A stretch of DNA of 64,000 bases from Eutreptiella sp. 'Long Island Sound 2002'. Taxonomy: Eukaryota > Euglenozoa > Euglenophyceae > Eutreptiales > Eutreptiaceae. This document shows, one piece after another, positions 53,948 through 64,000 of the stretch. Position numbers and translations under genes: made by a program. The DNA lies in assembly GCA_964036045.1 (NCBI GenBank), contig OZ038389.1, positions 64,398,453 through 64,462,452 of the forward strand, in the 5' to 3' direction. Each line of letters opens with the position of its first letter. Positions within the stretch are counted from its first letter, which is position 1. Under the pieces are notes generated by a model. The model was not told where the DNA came from, ran no database searches, and was given only the letters and a program-made list of their open reading frames with translations.

Positions 53948-55960
53948 GCGCTGCTCCGATGTAAGACGGACATCGTGCACCGCTACCTGCACCACTGCGA
54001 CTACGACGGGCACATGATGGAGCTCAAGGTCCAGGTCCGCAGCGCCGTTCTGGAGCTTTGCTGCAACGTGTGCACGCTCTCGCCGAAGGAGGTCGTGCTG
54101 CCCAAGACGTGGACCTCGGGGCAGATCCGGCAGATCCTGCTGGAGCAGTGGGGCCCAATCCACAGCATGTGCCTGCAGCATCCGAGGGCGGGGATGGGGC
54201 AGAGCGCCCTGTTTGCGGGCACGGCCGCCACGGAGTGCCCCCGAGAGGACACCTGGAAGGAGACGATGGCCATCTTCCGGGTGCTAAGTGCCATGATGGA
54301 CCACCACCCGTCGGTCTCGCACCAGCCGGTGCTGGACCACGCGGCGTACCAGTGGTGCGCCCGGCAGTGCACGGTGGTGGAGGTGGTGCGGGCGGACCGC
54401 ATCTACCGCATGCGCTTCGTCACGCCCGCCGCGTGCGCGGAGATGCGGCAGCACGACACGTTCCGGGACAAGATCAAGGCGGAGGTGCTGCGCTGCGCCG
54501 CGGAGTCGGAGTCCGCGGACCTGCCGTTCCAGCGGAACGCGGTGCGCGCCATCCGGGAGGAGCTGATGCACCGCAGCCTGGGGGACGGCACGCTCCTCGG
54601 CGCGCTGCACCGGCACCAGCGGCCCGTGCGGCGCGCGCCCACGCTCCTGGCGCTGCTCATCAACCTCTGGCTGCTCCTATGCGAGTCCATGTACTACCGC
54701 CACGGCGCCGCCTCCGGGCGGCCGGACCGCCTCCTCCTCCGGTCGGAGTACGCGTGGCACCAGCTGCTGGGGCACTGGCTGCTGCAGGCCCTGATGGTCA
54801 GCCACGTGGCGGCGACGGCGCTGCGGCTGCTGTGGTACTCGGTGATGCAGGCGCACATGGTCGAGGGGCAGGCCCCGGGCGGCGAGGCCTTCGGCGCTCC
54901 GCATTGGGTCTGGTCGGTAGGCACCGCCCTGGGCCTCGGGTACCTCTTGGGGGGGGCGCCCGCGGGTCTGGCGCTGGCGCTCGCGGTGCCGATCGTCCAC
55001 CGCGTCGCGTCGGGGCGGGTCTACCTCCGCGTCCTCGTCACCAGCCACACATGCTGGCGCGAGCTCGTGTTCCTCGCCGTCGCGGTGTGCGGCCTCCGGG
55101 TCTCGGAGTTCTGCTTCGTGTTCCACATGGTCGAGCTGCTGGAGTCCGACGCCGTCCGCCTCCTCCTGCGGGCCGCCACGCTCAACAGCGCGAAGCTCGG
55201 GCAGACCGCCCTCGTGATCTTCCTGACGGTGTACTTCTACGCGGCGCTGGGGTTCCGGTTCTTCCAGCGGCACCACGCGGGGGCGAAGTGCGCCACGCTG
55301 CTGGGCTGCGTCACGAGCTACATGGACGGGGGGCTGAGCGGCAGCGGGATCCACGGGACGCTCGAGTTCGAGAGCCCGGCGTCGCTGTGGGACGGGGAGT
55401 GGCTGCAGTGGGTGCTGCTGTTCATCCAGATGTCGTTCCTGACCATCTACGTCCAGATCCTGCTGGTCATCGCGCAGGGCATCATCATCGACTCCTTCGC
55501 GCAGCTGCGGGACCAGCGGGCGCAGGTCCTCGCGCGGCTAAAGGGCGCCTGCTTCATCTGCGGCCTCGACCGCGCGGTCCTGGCGCAGGGCCCCGGGGGC
55601 GTGGACGCGCACCTCGGCGAGCACCACAACTACTGGCACTACGTGGACCTGTTCGTGTTCCTGCAGACCGCCGACCGGACCTGCCTCACGGACCTTGAGG
55701 AGTACGTGTACGACTGCGTCCACGGGCCGGACGACACCGCGGCCTGGATCCCCCGCAACACGTGCCTCGCGATGGACTGCAATCAGAGCGCGAGGCAGGA
55801 CCGCCAGATGGAGGCCGTGCAGGAGCAGCTGGACAGCCTTTCGGAGAGGCAGCAGAAGCTCGAGTCGACGGCGAACGAGAAGATAGACCGCATTCATGAG
55901 CTGATGCTGGGCTTCTCGGAGCGTCTGGAGGTGTCGCAGGCGCCGTACGCTCGTACCTAG
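53948..55960 (+). CDS. IP3R/RyR-like channel, terminal exon: linker, six membrane segments, pore, zinc module
   Basis: This exon gives 670 codons and a TAG at 55958-55960. Acceptor ccgttag|GCG, phase 0. The first 200 residues are the cytosolic linker, including VVRADRIYRMRFVTPAA, which resembles the IxRxDRxxxxxxFxxP strand of IP3 receptors. Hydrophobic segments lie at nt 54639-54700, 54757-54840, 54910-55005, 55050-55140, 55190-55260 and 55410-55500. The pore loop begins CATLLGCVTSY; the filter position reads GSGIHG (55340-55357) instead of GGGxGD. The last segment and gate read QGIIIDSFAQLRD. The CFIC motif (55550-55561) and the HLGEHH ... WHY block (about 55606-55641) form the C-terminal zinc-binding module. 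A coiled coil ends the protein. The channel would sit in an internal membrane, releasing calcium. Confidence 0.93.
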   Translation, partial: ALLRCKTDIVHRYLHHCDYDGHMMELKVQVRSAVLELCCNVCTLSPKEVVLPKTWTSGQIRQILLEQWGPIHSMCLQHPRAGMGQSALFAGTAATECPREDTWKETMAIFRVLSAMMDHHPSVSHQPVLDHAAYQWCARQCTVVEVVRADRIYRMRFVTPAACAEMRQHDTFRDKIKAEVLRCAAESESADLPFQRNAVRAIREELMHRSLGDGTLLGALHRHQRPVRRAPTLLALLINLWLLLCESMYYRHGAASGRPDRLLLRSEYAWHQLLGHWLLQALMVSHVAATALRLLWYSVMQAHMVEGQAPGGEAFGAPHWVWSVGTALGLGYLLGGAPAGLALALAVPIVHRVASGRVYLRVLVTSHTCWRELVFLAVAVCGLRVSEFCFVFHMVELLESDAVRLLLRAATLNSAKLGQTALVIFLTVYFYAALGFRFFQRHHAGAKCATLLGCVTSYMDGGLSGSGIHGTLEFESPASLWDGEWLQWVLLFIQMSFLTIYVQILLVIAQGIIIDSFAQLRDQRAQVLARLKGACFICGLDRAVLAQGPGGVDAHLGEHHNYWHYVDLFVFLQTADRTCLTDLEEYVYDCVHGPDDTAAWIPRNTCLAMDCNQSARQDRQMEAVQEQLDSLSERQQKLESTANEKIDRIHELMLGFSERLEVSQAPYART

Positions 55961-58900
55961 ACCCGGACTTTCACGGCGCTGGACAAGCGTCAGACCAGTT
56001 GGTGAAGGACGTATGGTTCGTGCGGTTGCTTCAACAGTTGGTGCGCCCAGAAGACAGCACTGGGGCCCCCGAGGGGCGTTGCGGAGAGCTGTTGAGCGCC
56101 CATGGGTCATCCCATCGCTGTAAAACCTGCAATACTCGTCGCAGATCCTCAATATGATACCCGTTTTCTGACCCATCAACCCATCGACCGGCGGCTTGCC
56201 CCGAAAGTCCAATTGTTATTTCAGAAACAAAGACCCACCAACGCATTGGATGACGAGTGGCATGTCGCAACGCATGCGATCGTCTTTTTCCTAAATGGCA
56301 CGAAGGCTTTTCTGGTGCCGCTTTTCGACAAGAGAATGACCAACGCTTCCATGGCCAATGTGCTGCACACGAGACAGGCCGTACCGACCTTGAGAGATGC
56401 GTGCGTGACCGTGTGCATGTGTAAAATGATGTTGCATCTGAATGCCCCAGAGCAAGGGTGGGCTTGAACGATGTGGGCCGTGCAGGGGCAGCAGACCTCC
56501 AGCTCGCAGAGGCTACGCAGGATCGAATCCCCAAGGGACAGACGTCATGTGAGAAACGCGGCGGGGCGGTCATTAAGGGCGTCCACAGTTTTGGTTCCCT
56601 CTTTTTTTTTGCATTAAGGACTGCCCCCAGGGACTGATCGAGTTACCGTCCATCCGCCGTCGGTTACCCTCCAACCGCCTCCAACCATCGACCTGGGTTT
56701 GACGGACGCCGCACTTTCTTAGGGACCGTCCTGGTCTGCAGTGTTGCTTCGACGATTTGTGCCCCCCGAGGAGCGCTTTGGGATCCGCACGAACGATGTG
56801 GACAGCCGTGGCGTTACACAAAGGGTGTGCAGGACAGCAGTGTGCCGCACATGGGGGACTTTGAGCAGGATGATGGTTGTGTTGCTCTCATGAACCCCGC
56901 AGTGTCTTCATCGAAGGCCCTCAACGTCGCACTTGTTTCCGATGCACCAGCCTATCGACCAGCAGTATGTCCGAAACACTATTTTGCATACACTCGAAGG
57001 TTCAGAGGCGCAGTGGATCACAGACGAAGGGTTGTGGCAACATTTGGGGTGATTCTTCAAGGTGCTGCACTTGGGGTCAATATGTTAACAGGCTTTCAGT
57101 CCCCGTGTGCAGCGGTTCTTCCTCCTTTCTGTCGCGGCGCCAGTCAAGTGTTTGTCACTGCTTCAGTCTGCATCACGTCTGTGGACGCATGAATTGGAAA
57201 CGTCTCATCGCTGCTACATGCAACACACCATGCACTATGTATTTTTCTTCCTTGTGCATAGATTTGCATGCGGGATTTTGCCTCTGGATTTACTCTTCCC
57301 TTTATCACCTACAGCGTAACAAGGCGTCGGGTGTCTTTGGCACATTGGCGTGTGACTGGTACAGGCGCCTGGTCCTGCGCAAAAAATCTGCCCAGCCGAA
57401 AATCTGCTTTTAAAGCAACTCCCATCCCCCCACCGCCTTACTGCTAGAACCCATGGAATGCGCCTATATACATACAGCAGCGACATTCAGTGCCAAGTGG
57501 AGTGGTATCCGGCATCTTGTCTCTTGGGCTATCCAGATCGTTTTTCTTTGTAAGATGAGATTTGTGCAGCATGCATCATTTCGCAGGATGCGGATAAATC
57601 ATGCAGTAGGCACTCAGCCCTTCAGGTGTTCAGCCGTCCGGCTGATTGTTGCACCACCTAATTACAAGCGACGCAGCATTTTTCAATCCATCGACGAACA
57701 TGCTTTGGTGCATCTGTCATTCTTGGTGACGTTGATCACGGAAGCATGATATGAAGGTATGGAAGAAGATCTGAAGCTTCAGGTGGTATTTTTTTTTGCT
57801 GAGCACCATGACCAGAATTGTGGAAACATCACGGGATTAGGCTGTTGCAGAATGTTTTGTGGGCCGAGCAAGACTCAATGAGCTCAAAATAATTGAAATA
57901 GTTACGCCAACCATAACCACATCGATCGTCCCATTTTATAAAATGGAGGCTTGAAAGCGCAGGTGGGTTTGCCCTTGCAGCATCCGTTTCTACCTTGGGC
58001 TTTAAGGCTAAGTGCACATTGAGACTGGTCAGAAGAATATCCAGATGACTAAATCTACTGTCTCAGTCAGCCAGATCATGCAACCGTAAGTGCACAAGCA
58101 CCGTGCTGTGCAGTACGAAGCATACCAATTATTGCTGTTGATGCCCTTAACATGTAAGCTATCCCACCTCCCTGTCTTTTAACCAGACAAATAGTGGTCC
58201 AGTGGCCCGGTAGTATTCCGCAATTTGCACAATGCCTAACAGTCATTCCCATTCAGCAGAACACAAAGTATCCTGGTGCTCGTAAAGGAACATGTACTTG
58301 CACACAGTTTCGCGGAACAGGTGACGTTATTTGTGTGTGGCGCACCCCCATTTGGATTCTAGAACCAAGTACAACCCAAGGATATTAGTATTCGGCGCCT
58401 ATGATGTTTGGATCAAGTACCCCCCCTCCACCCTGGGATGACAGAAGCAAACCGATACTCAGGGACCACCACTTTTCTTGCTCTTTGGATGCGAGATGGC
58501 CCATGGGCCACATGGGCAGACATGATTGCGATCACTTCAGCATCTTGTTGTGATGCGGTGCTCTACCCCCAAATATTGAAGTTGCCCGGCACCCGACGGC
58601 AAACTGTGCTGCACTGTTGTCTGTCATATTGTCAGGTTTATTATTGTGCAGGTTTCGCGAATTCCCCAATACACTGTCTGGGCGGTCTAAGGGCGATTGA
58701 AGTTCCAGAAAACCAAGCAGCTGGATGTTAAAGGACCAAAATTGGGGAGGTGGGGTTGTACCTTGAGGGGTACTGGACAAAGGGGAGGGTAAAATGGAAC
58801 GGAACACAAAACTGTGGTGCATGCTCATCACAACCCCAGAATTGATGAGCAGAAGAGATATTTGGGCCACTTGCGCTTGGGACATCCAGTACAGATCACT

Positions 58901-59300
58901 GACAGGCCTCTCAACTGGCCAAAGCACCCAACTGTAATTTCAAACAATGGAACTCCATTGCTCGTTGCTGTGGCTGTGTGGCTTTTGGGTTCTTTTGTTT
59001 GCCAGACAATTGACATAAGCTACCCCCCCCCTTGATCTTACTTTGAGTACCTCAGTGTTGTCACTTCGTCAGGCTAGTTGTGGTGTCCTCCAACTTACCG
59101 ACCTTTTTTACACGAACGTGCAGCAAAGCCCAATAAATCAAAGAAACACTGCAACCATGGGTTTCTGTGTGCAACACGACAATGAGGTATACTCTGCAGT
59201 ACATGAGCACCATCACGTGACAGAAGTTGTTTGCCTAAACACCCGCACCGTGTAGGTTGACCACAAAACATTTCGTAAATCCAAGCGTCAAGAGAAAGAC
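55961..59300 (+). other. Intergenic region after the channel gene
   Basis: No supported gene was found. A TGTAA, the usual green-algal polyadenylation motif, lies at 56119-56123, 160 nt after the stop; this is weak evidence alone. Short open frames on both strands (for example near 56102-56467 and 57829-58017) have no recognisable domains. Base composition becomes less GC-rich from about 57000. Confidence 0.5.
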
Positions 59301-59329
59301 AATTAAGTCACATAGAGGAACTGCATGGC

Positions 59330-60635
59330 TTAGGAAAAATCATGGGGAGCGCGACGAACGGCGCGCGTAGAGCTCGCGCGGCGAGCTCCGCGCCGTGAGG
59401 AGGGCTCCCCAACGGGCCCCCCAAGGGAGCCCGAAGGTAACTTGAGACCCCATCGTGTCGCGGACCTGCGCAAGGGTTGTGTCCACCACGTTGGGGGGTA
59501 GCTTTTTGCATTCAACAGTGTCACGAGTTGGGACAGGTTCTCAGTGGCGACGACCGGAGAGAGCCTATACCAGGCTGATTTCTTAACTTCATTCGGCACA
59601 AAAGTGCGGACCATATCCCTGGCATTGGGGGCAGTGGGATCGATGAGTTTTTGTGGGCGAGGGGGAGTGGGCGTGCCAGGAGAGCAGGTCCACTGTGTGG
59701 ACTTCACACGCAGGGGGGTGGGGCTTTGCACATCACCTAATCTGGATTCTAGATAGTCGATCTCGTGGCCCCATTGTTCGAGAGTTACACGCATGTTGAA
59801 GACAGACTTCAGGTGTTTCTGGATTGTTGAGGCTCGCCTAGCTACCGCGGCAGACACAGGCTCATTAGGTCGAAGCGTCACTGCAGTGTTGACAGAGAAA
59901 TTATCCCTGTATCTGCACCACAGGATCTGGTCCAGCTCATGTTTTGCTGTACCCTTTGCCCTGAGTTCCCGATAGATGAGGACGAGGGAAGCGATTTGGG
60001 CAGAGAGGGAGCCACCAATGGGAGTGCCGGTAGTTTGGATAATTAGAGATGACAGAATGCGGCAGATGCTGTTGAACGTGAGATCGAAAATCACATACGA
60101 GAGGACGTCGTCAAATGAGAAAAAATAGAAATCAGTACTTGAGCCCTTTTCCCATGTGTCCAGTTTGCGATTTCCACCTTTTGCGATGAAAAAATTGAGG
60201 GGGAGTCTCCGGTCCATTTTTCGCAGTAGCTTAGCGTGTAGCCACTTTAAAGCATCAATTACTAGGTGGCGTTCGATATTGGGGAACATCTCCACCAAAT
60301 CGAACTCCACCGGGAATCGCTGCTGGTTTCTCCGTGGACGGGGTGCTTTACTGACACATGACCTCAGACAACTGAGAATTTCGGTCATTGAAATGATCTC
60401 CCGCGGACAGAGGGTTCGTACCACGAGTTTCCAAAAAAATGGTCAGGGCTCGTCCCACTAATTTCCCGACCCGTGGGAAAGGGTGGGCTGCATACGCCAG
60501 TACCTCTCGAAACTTCATAATTGGGGGCAATGCACGTTCCTGGCTTTTAAACTTAAACAACAGTTGAGCGTTGGGTGTGGGAATACATTTGGCTGACGAT
60601 TTCGGTGGGACTGGAGGACTACCGTGGGAGGTCAT
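59330..60635 (-). CDS. Reverse transcriptase, Penelope-like type, with YRDN at motif C and an internal frame change
   Basis: An ATG overlapping the end of the previous ORF (about 60635) opens a frame with NAQLLFKFKSQERALPPIM. At a seven-base T run (plus strand A7 at 60433-60439) the protein-like sequence passes to the +1 frame and continues to the stop at 59330. In that second frame motif A is FDLVEMFPNI, motif B is TGTPIGGSLSAQIASL, and motif C is RYRDN (59900-59914). Motif B and the layout with a long insertion between A and B resemble the GIPMG-type RTs of Penelope-like and related animal elements. Those normally have YxDD. The C terminus is proline- and arginine-rich. No GIY-YIG endonuclease was seen. 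Function as an active RT is doubtful because of the frame change and the Asn. Confidence 0.7.
59358..59396. other. Nested perfect hairpin near the 3' end of the RT element
   Basis: ACGGCGCG (59358-59365) pairs with CGCGCCGT (59389-59396). Inside, GAGCTCGC (59370-59377) pairs with GCGAGCTC (59381-59388) around a GCG loop. That is 16 paired bases with one four-base bulge. Confidence 0.85.
59402..59432. other. Second hairpin near the 3' end of the RT element
   Basis: GGGCTCCC (59402-59409) and GGGAGCCC (59425-59432) form an 8-bp stem with a 15-base C-rich loop, six bases from the nested hairpin. Confidence 0.8.
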
Positions 60636-62700
60636 CTGTACCAACAAGCGGTGCTGGGTTTGTGACCGATGGTGGAACCAAAATGTCAAATACGCTGTGA
60701 ATCCACGAGTACGTGGACTGCCATGGAAGCAGACGAACAGTCGAAGATAACAGACGCCTCGCTGTATGCCAGAGCAACATTTTGGAAGAGCACAGGAATT
60801 TCACGATAGACCGTCCGTCAAGGAAGGATACAACCACGGACAAGGTAGCAAACTGACTGGCACGGAAGCAACGTGGGAGCGGGCGTGGAATTTTGGAAGA
60901 GTGCAAGGGTAGGACGGGATCAGTGAGCAGTTGCTGTGGGCGTGAGTTTGCGCCGGGGCGTTTTGTACAGCCGGCGACGAGTCGCGTGACCGCACGTTTG
61001 CGTTTACGTGGTGGCTGCAGCTTCTTGCCAGAGAACAGGCGTTTCATAAAAACGTCGTAGCGTCGGCTTGCTGTTTTCAGTTCCCCCTGAAGTAGTGCCA
61101 GAAATGGCTTTGAGGGGTAAAGACCCCGTTTGGCAAGAGAGGGGTGTTCGGACAGAATGGACGTCATAGTATTGTACAGCAATGTAGATGGTGGTGTGGG
61201 GTGGTTGGAGTTGGCGGGGAAGAAAAAACGAGACAGAGACCCAGTCAGCCACGTGTATGCGTTGATGCTTGCATTAAGTGGAAAGTCACATCGGAGTAGC
61301 TCAGTGAAACGATGCGGTGAGTTGAAAAAACTCTTGAAAATATTCGGTACAAACAGATTGTGGCAAGCTGCCCAAAGGACAGTAGCTCCTTTGTCAGAGA
61401 AACCCAAAATAAGGTTCACAGGCAGAAGCTTTAACTGGCAGGCAATGTATTTTTCATGATGTATCACAGATACCTCACGTTTGGCACACCTGTACAAAGT
61501 GTGGATATGTGCCATCACACGTGGTAGTAGGACCTTTTTGTGACGTTCACTCAACCCCGGTATTTCATCAAGTGGTCGGCGTAAGGCAAGGGTAGAATCA
61601 TGCTCCACTCGAGACCACGCTGGCAACACTGCATTTTTCAAACACTGTTGAAAAACCCTGGGGTGTGCAGGTGGGGTGATGGACGCTAGCCAGTCAAAGG
61701 ACCGTGTCAAAATGTGGCCGTTGACCTTCGGTACACCAGTTTGATCGTGCAATGCTTGACAGTTACAGGCAACTGGGTGCAGCACATGATCGTGCAGAAG
61801 GTCATCTGTGGAGCCCTTCAGGTTGAAAGAACGGAAGAAAGATGTACATTTCGGGAAGGGGTATGGTACAACGCGCATAATCCGGCGCATATACTCAACA
61901 AATGCCATAGGTATTGAAGAGATAGCACGTAGTTCAGTGGGCACAAGGTCGGCGATGAAGGACCGTTGGTCTCTGCGAAGTAACAGTATCCTCAGGACCA
62001 TCACGGGCGGAATTTTGTACCCGGTGTCACGTCTAATATGCGCCCGCACTTTGGTGGCCAGTGGCCCAGCGACCTCATGAGGCAGGTACCGTCGGGCGTC
62101 TAGCATTAACATAAGTTTCTGCTCTAGGGACAGATTAGACCCGAGACCTTGCAAGTACTGTGTAGCACGTGTGCGCAGTGATGATGCATCGTGTGGCTGA
62201 TTTGTTTGGGCCAGTTTAATGGCGCTTTTAATTTTGAAGAGCCATCGCCAGCATTCATTCCCGTAGGACGGCAGTTGTTTGTTAAGTAAATGGGAGACAC
62301 GGAAACGACGCATCCACATCTTCTCAACCGCCGACACAGACGCAGGGGTGCAACGCTGCAACGGGGTAAAAGAGACATTATGTAGGCCCACTTGATTGAC
62401 CCAGTTGTACACCGGTATGTTGGATCCATGAGTGAATTTTGCAAGCAAGCCCCAGTCCCTTGCCAGCAGAATGTGGTCACGGAAGCGGTCAAAAACTGAA
62501 CGTGTCTCCCCAAAACTGACAATGGCGACCAGAGCACGTACACCCACGTGCCTTTCTGCATCACAGAAGCCTTGGTTTTTCGCCAAGACGCTATTTTTCT
62601 GGGAATAGGATACGGGCACAGATCCAAAAAACGATTTACAACGTCGCATGATTCTCCCACGCCGCACCATGAAAAATTGGAGGAGACTCTGCGCAGTGTG
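60619..62700 (-). CDS. Large N-terminal protein upstream of the RT, unrecognised
   Basis: This frame gives about 690 residues to the TAG at 60619. The start is not clear: coding seems to enter from the frame upstream near 62560-62690, since no good ATG precedes the conserved-looking part. A central segment has HDHVLHPVACNCQALHDQTG followed by NGHILTRSFDWLA. This resembles the CxC ... GHVxTGDLxII arrangement that precedes the RT in some uncharacterised Penelope-like proteins. Near the end is a basic patch (KKLQPPRKRKRAVTRLV) that could bind nucleic acid or act as a nuclear signal. It overlaps the RT ORF by about 17 bases, which would suit coupled translation. Confidence 0.55.
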   Translation of the reverse strand, partial: HTAQSLLQFFMVRRGRIMRRCKSFFGSVPVSYSQKNSVLAKNQGFCDAERHVGVRALVAIVSFGETRSVFDRFRDHILLARDWGLLAKFTHGSNIPVYNWVNQVGLHNVSFTPLQRCTPASVSAVEKMWMRRFRVSHLLNKQLPSYGNECWRWLFKIKSAIKLAQTNQPHDASSLRTRATQYLQGLGSNLSLEQKLMLMLDARRYLPHEVAGPLATKVRAHIRRDTGYKIPPVMVLRILLLRRDQRSFIADLVPTELRAISSIPMAFVEYMRRIMRVVPYPFPKCTSFFRSFNLKGSTDDLLHDHVLHPVACNCQALHDQTGVPKVNGHILTRSFDWLASITPPAHPRVFQQCLKNAVLPAWSRVEHDSTLALRRPLDEIPGLSERHKKVLLPRVMAHIHTLYRCAKREVSVIHHEKYIACQLKLLPVNLILGFSDKGATVLWAACHNLFVPNIFKSFFNSPHRFTELLRCDFPLNASINAYTWLTGSLSRFFFPANSNHPTPPSTLLYNTMTSILSEHPSLAKRGLYPSKPFLALLQGELKTASRRYDVFMKRLFSGKKLQPPRKRKRAVTRLVAGCTKRPGANSRPQQLLTDPVLPLHSSKIPRPLPRCFRASQFATLSVVVSFLDGRSIVKFLCSSKMLLWHTARRLLSSTVRLLPWQSTYSWIHSVFDILVPPSVTNPAPLVGTDDLPR

Positions 62701-64000
62701 GGATTCCACTTCTGTGACAGGCTGTGCTCGCGCACGTTTCGTTCTGTGCGCCAGACATACTCCCAGTATTGCTTATCGGCTGCTGAGTGGCCAATAAACG
62801 GGAGCGACTGACCAACCGGCACCCGAAAAGTGCCGTTGTAGTGTTGGCTGAAAGGGCGGAGCACTGCAAGTAGGCGAGAAGAGTCCAGAAACGCATGGCA
62901 GTCAGGATCGGGTGGCACGACCCACCAGTCACCTTTACGTGGACCAGCATAATCGCGTGGAACGCCGATGAACGTTTTGTTGATATAAACACCTGAAACG
63001 AGGCGATAGGCGCGCCCTGAAGTAGCTAAGGATGTGCAGACTAAAGAAACATCGGAGCCTTGCTGTGCAAACAGTAGTGTGTGTCGTGTGGAGGGGGAGG
63101 AACCTCTGGAGAGCATCTGATGCAAAAAACTCACAGCATACGTATGATTCAGCACAGGTAAATTGTACCGGCTGGAAGTAAGTTCTGGCAGTATGCACAA
63201 ACCCAGGTGTACATCATCGCCACCAAGCGGGAAAGAGGGTGGAGGTGCAACAATCGAATGGGTGTCTTCCCATGGCGAGAAAACTGTGGGTATGCCAGAC
63301 CAGACGTGTGATGGTACCACATGAGTGGTACCCAATGTCGTACAGAAGGAGTCAAATGCAGCAGGGGATATCATCAGTGTTTTTGTGTCACGCACTTGTT
63401 CAGCGAGCACCGCGCGCCAAAGGGAAGACACAAAATCAAACACCGAGCCCTCGGTAATATCTGTCCAGGTGTATTTAGAATGACGTGCAGCCCAGCCTTC
63501 AAAAATGGTAAACATTGTGTCAGACTGTTGCAGTGCTCTGAACAGACACACCACACCAGGGCGGGTGCGGAGATAGGAGGCAGGGGGTTCCAGCACCCGA
63601 AAAAAGAACTTCTGGTCTACTCCGTCCTGTCGCAGTGCAGCAGATACCCTCTGGGCGTCTGCAAATTCCTGCGAGATGGCCAGTTGATCTTGTTCCAGTG
63701 CATCCAATTGACTCAAACTATTTGCGATGCGAGTGCGCAACACCTCAGGACTAAGTATTCCTATGGATCGTAGGGCAGGTGACACAAGAGGTACCTCGGG
63801 GGTCGGGGAGGACATAGTACCCTGAGAAGGTGGACCAGAACATGACAGGTCAGCAACAATGTTCGTTGCAGCCAAAGTAACAGGCTCCGAGTCACATAGG
63901 CCGTACGGCAGAATGTCGTTGACCTCCATCATTGCGCGGACCAGGGTATCAGTGTGTCGTAAAACGGAGAGCAGACATGAGCGCAAAGGTTGGGCTGACT
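62560..64000 (-). CDS. First visible ORF of the element, partial at the right edge, unrecognised
   Basis: The frame is open from the window edge; the first in-frame ATGs are near 63930. Real coding probably ends between 62690 and 62560, where the sequence loses protein-like composition and the next frame takes over. Features are a serine/proline-rich N-terminal part, a coiled-coil-like segment LSQLDALEQDQLAISQEFADA (nt about 63650-63730), and later hydrophobic/aromatic blocks (WAARHSKYTWTDI, RKGDWWVVPPDPDCHAFLD). No domain is recognised. It probably encodes an accessory or structural protein of the element. Confidence 0.45.

Larger units (their letters stand above)
59330..64000 (-). mobile_element. 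Multi-ORF element with Penelope-like reverse transcriptase, running off the right edge
   Basis: Protein-like sequence is almost continuous on the minus strand from the window edge to 59330, in four successive frames. The last frame holds an RT. The earlier ones are large proteins without known domains. The 3' end carries strong inverted repeats (59358-59432). The frames may be overlapping genes, programmed shifts, or damage in an old copy. Confidence 0.65.

Noticed and set aside
55961-59300. Small open frames of 60-180 codons such as 56031-56573 (minus) and 56102-56467 (plus)
   Set aside because: They overlap each other on opposite strands, lack recognisable domains, and show no splice or start context that would favour one.

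Overview
This window is nuclear DNA from a repeat-rich eukaryote, probably a unicellular alga or other protist. The evidence is GT-AG introns splitting one long gene, GC-rich exons in less GC-rich introns, very large intronic satellites, and several non-LTR type retroelements. I cannot fix the lineage. A gene-sparse alga, such as a green alga with a large genome or a dinoflagellate, would fit.

Only one cellular gene is supported. It is a plus-strand member of the inositol 1,4,5-trisphosphate receptor / ryanodine receptor (IP3R/RyR) calcium-release channel family. Six exons are visible: 7646-8194, 42873-43394, 43863-44799, 46751-47301, 51982-52599 and 53948-55960. Joined, they give 5190 nt (1729 codons plus stop) with every junction in phase. 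They cover the middle and C-terminal part: RIH-type helical repeats, the RIH-associated region, six membrane segments with the pore, and the C-terminal zinc-binding CxxC/HH module. The N-terminal exons lie left of the window.

Layout: 1-7645 is intron carrying a 7.0-kb element with a perfect 23-bp terminal inverted repeat (434-7435, target duplication GCCATTC). It is built of G-tracts and a 99-bp satellite around a minus-strand RT/RNase H retroelement. Intron 8195-42872 (34.7 kb) is two successive copies of a giant composite satellite: GTTGT microsatellite, leader, about 300 copies of a 47-bp hairpin repeat, about 65 copies of a 94-bp repeat, and a 1.2-1.4 kb structured tail. A 9.5-kb two-ORF non-LTR retrotransposon (16180-25645) with a 16-bp target duplication sits inside the 47-bp array. 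The later introns hold retroelement remnants and long CT tracts. After the gene, 55961-59300 shows nothing convincing. From 59330 to the right edge lies a minus-strand multi-ORF element. Its reverse transcriptase looks related to the Penelope-like group but reads YRDN where YxDD is expected.

The mobile elements and satellites explain the gene's architecture: most of the window is intron, and the introns are mostly tandem arrays and the elements inserted in them. The most unusual signals are the TIR/TSD-bounded element enclosing an RT, the 47/94-bp hairpin satellite system, the altered selectivity filter of the channel, and the altered RT catalytic motif.
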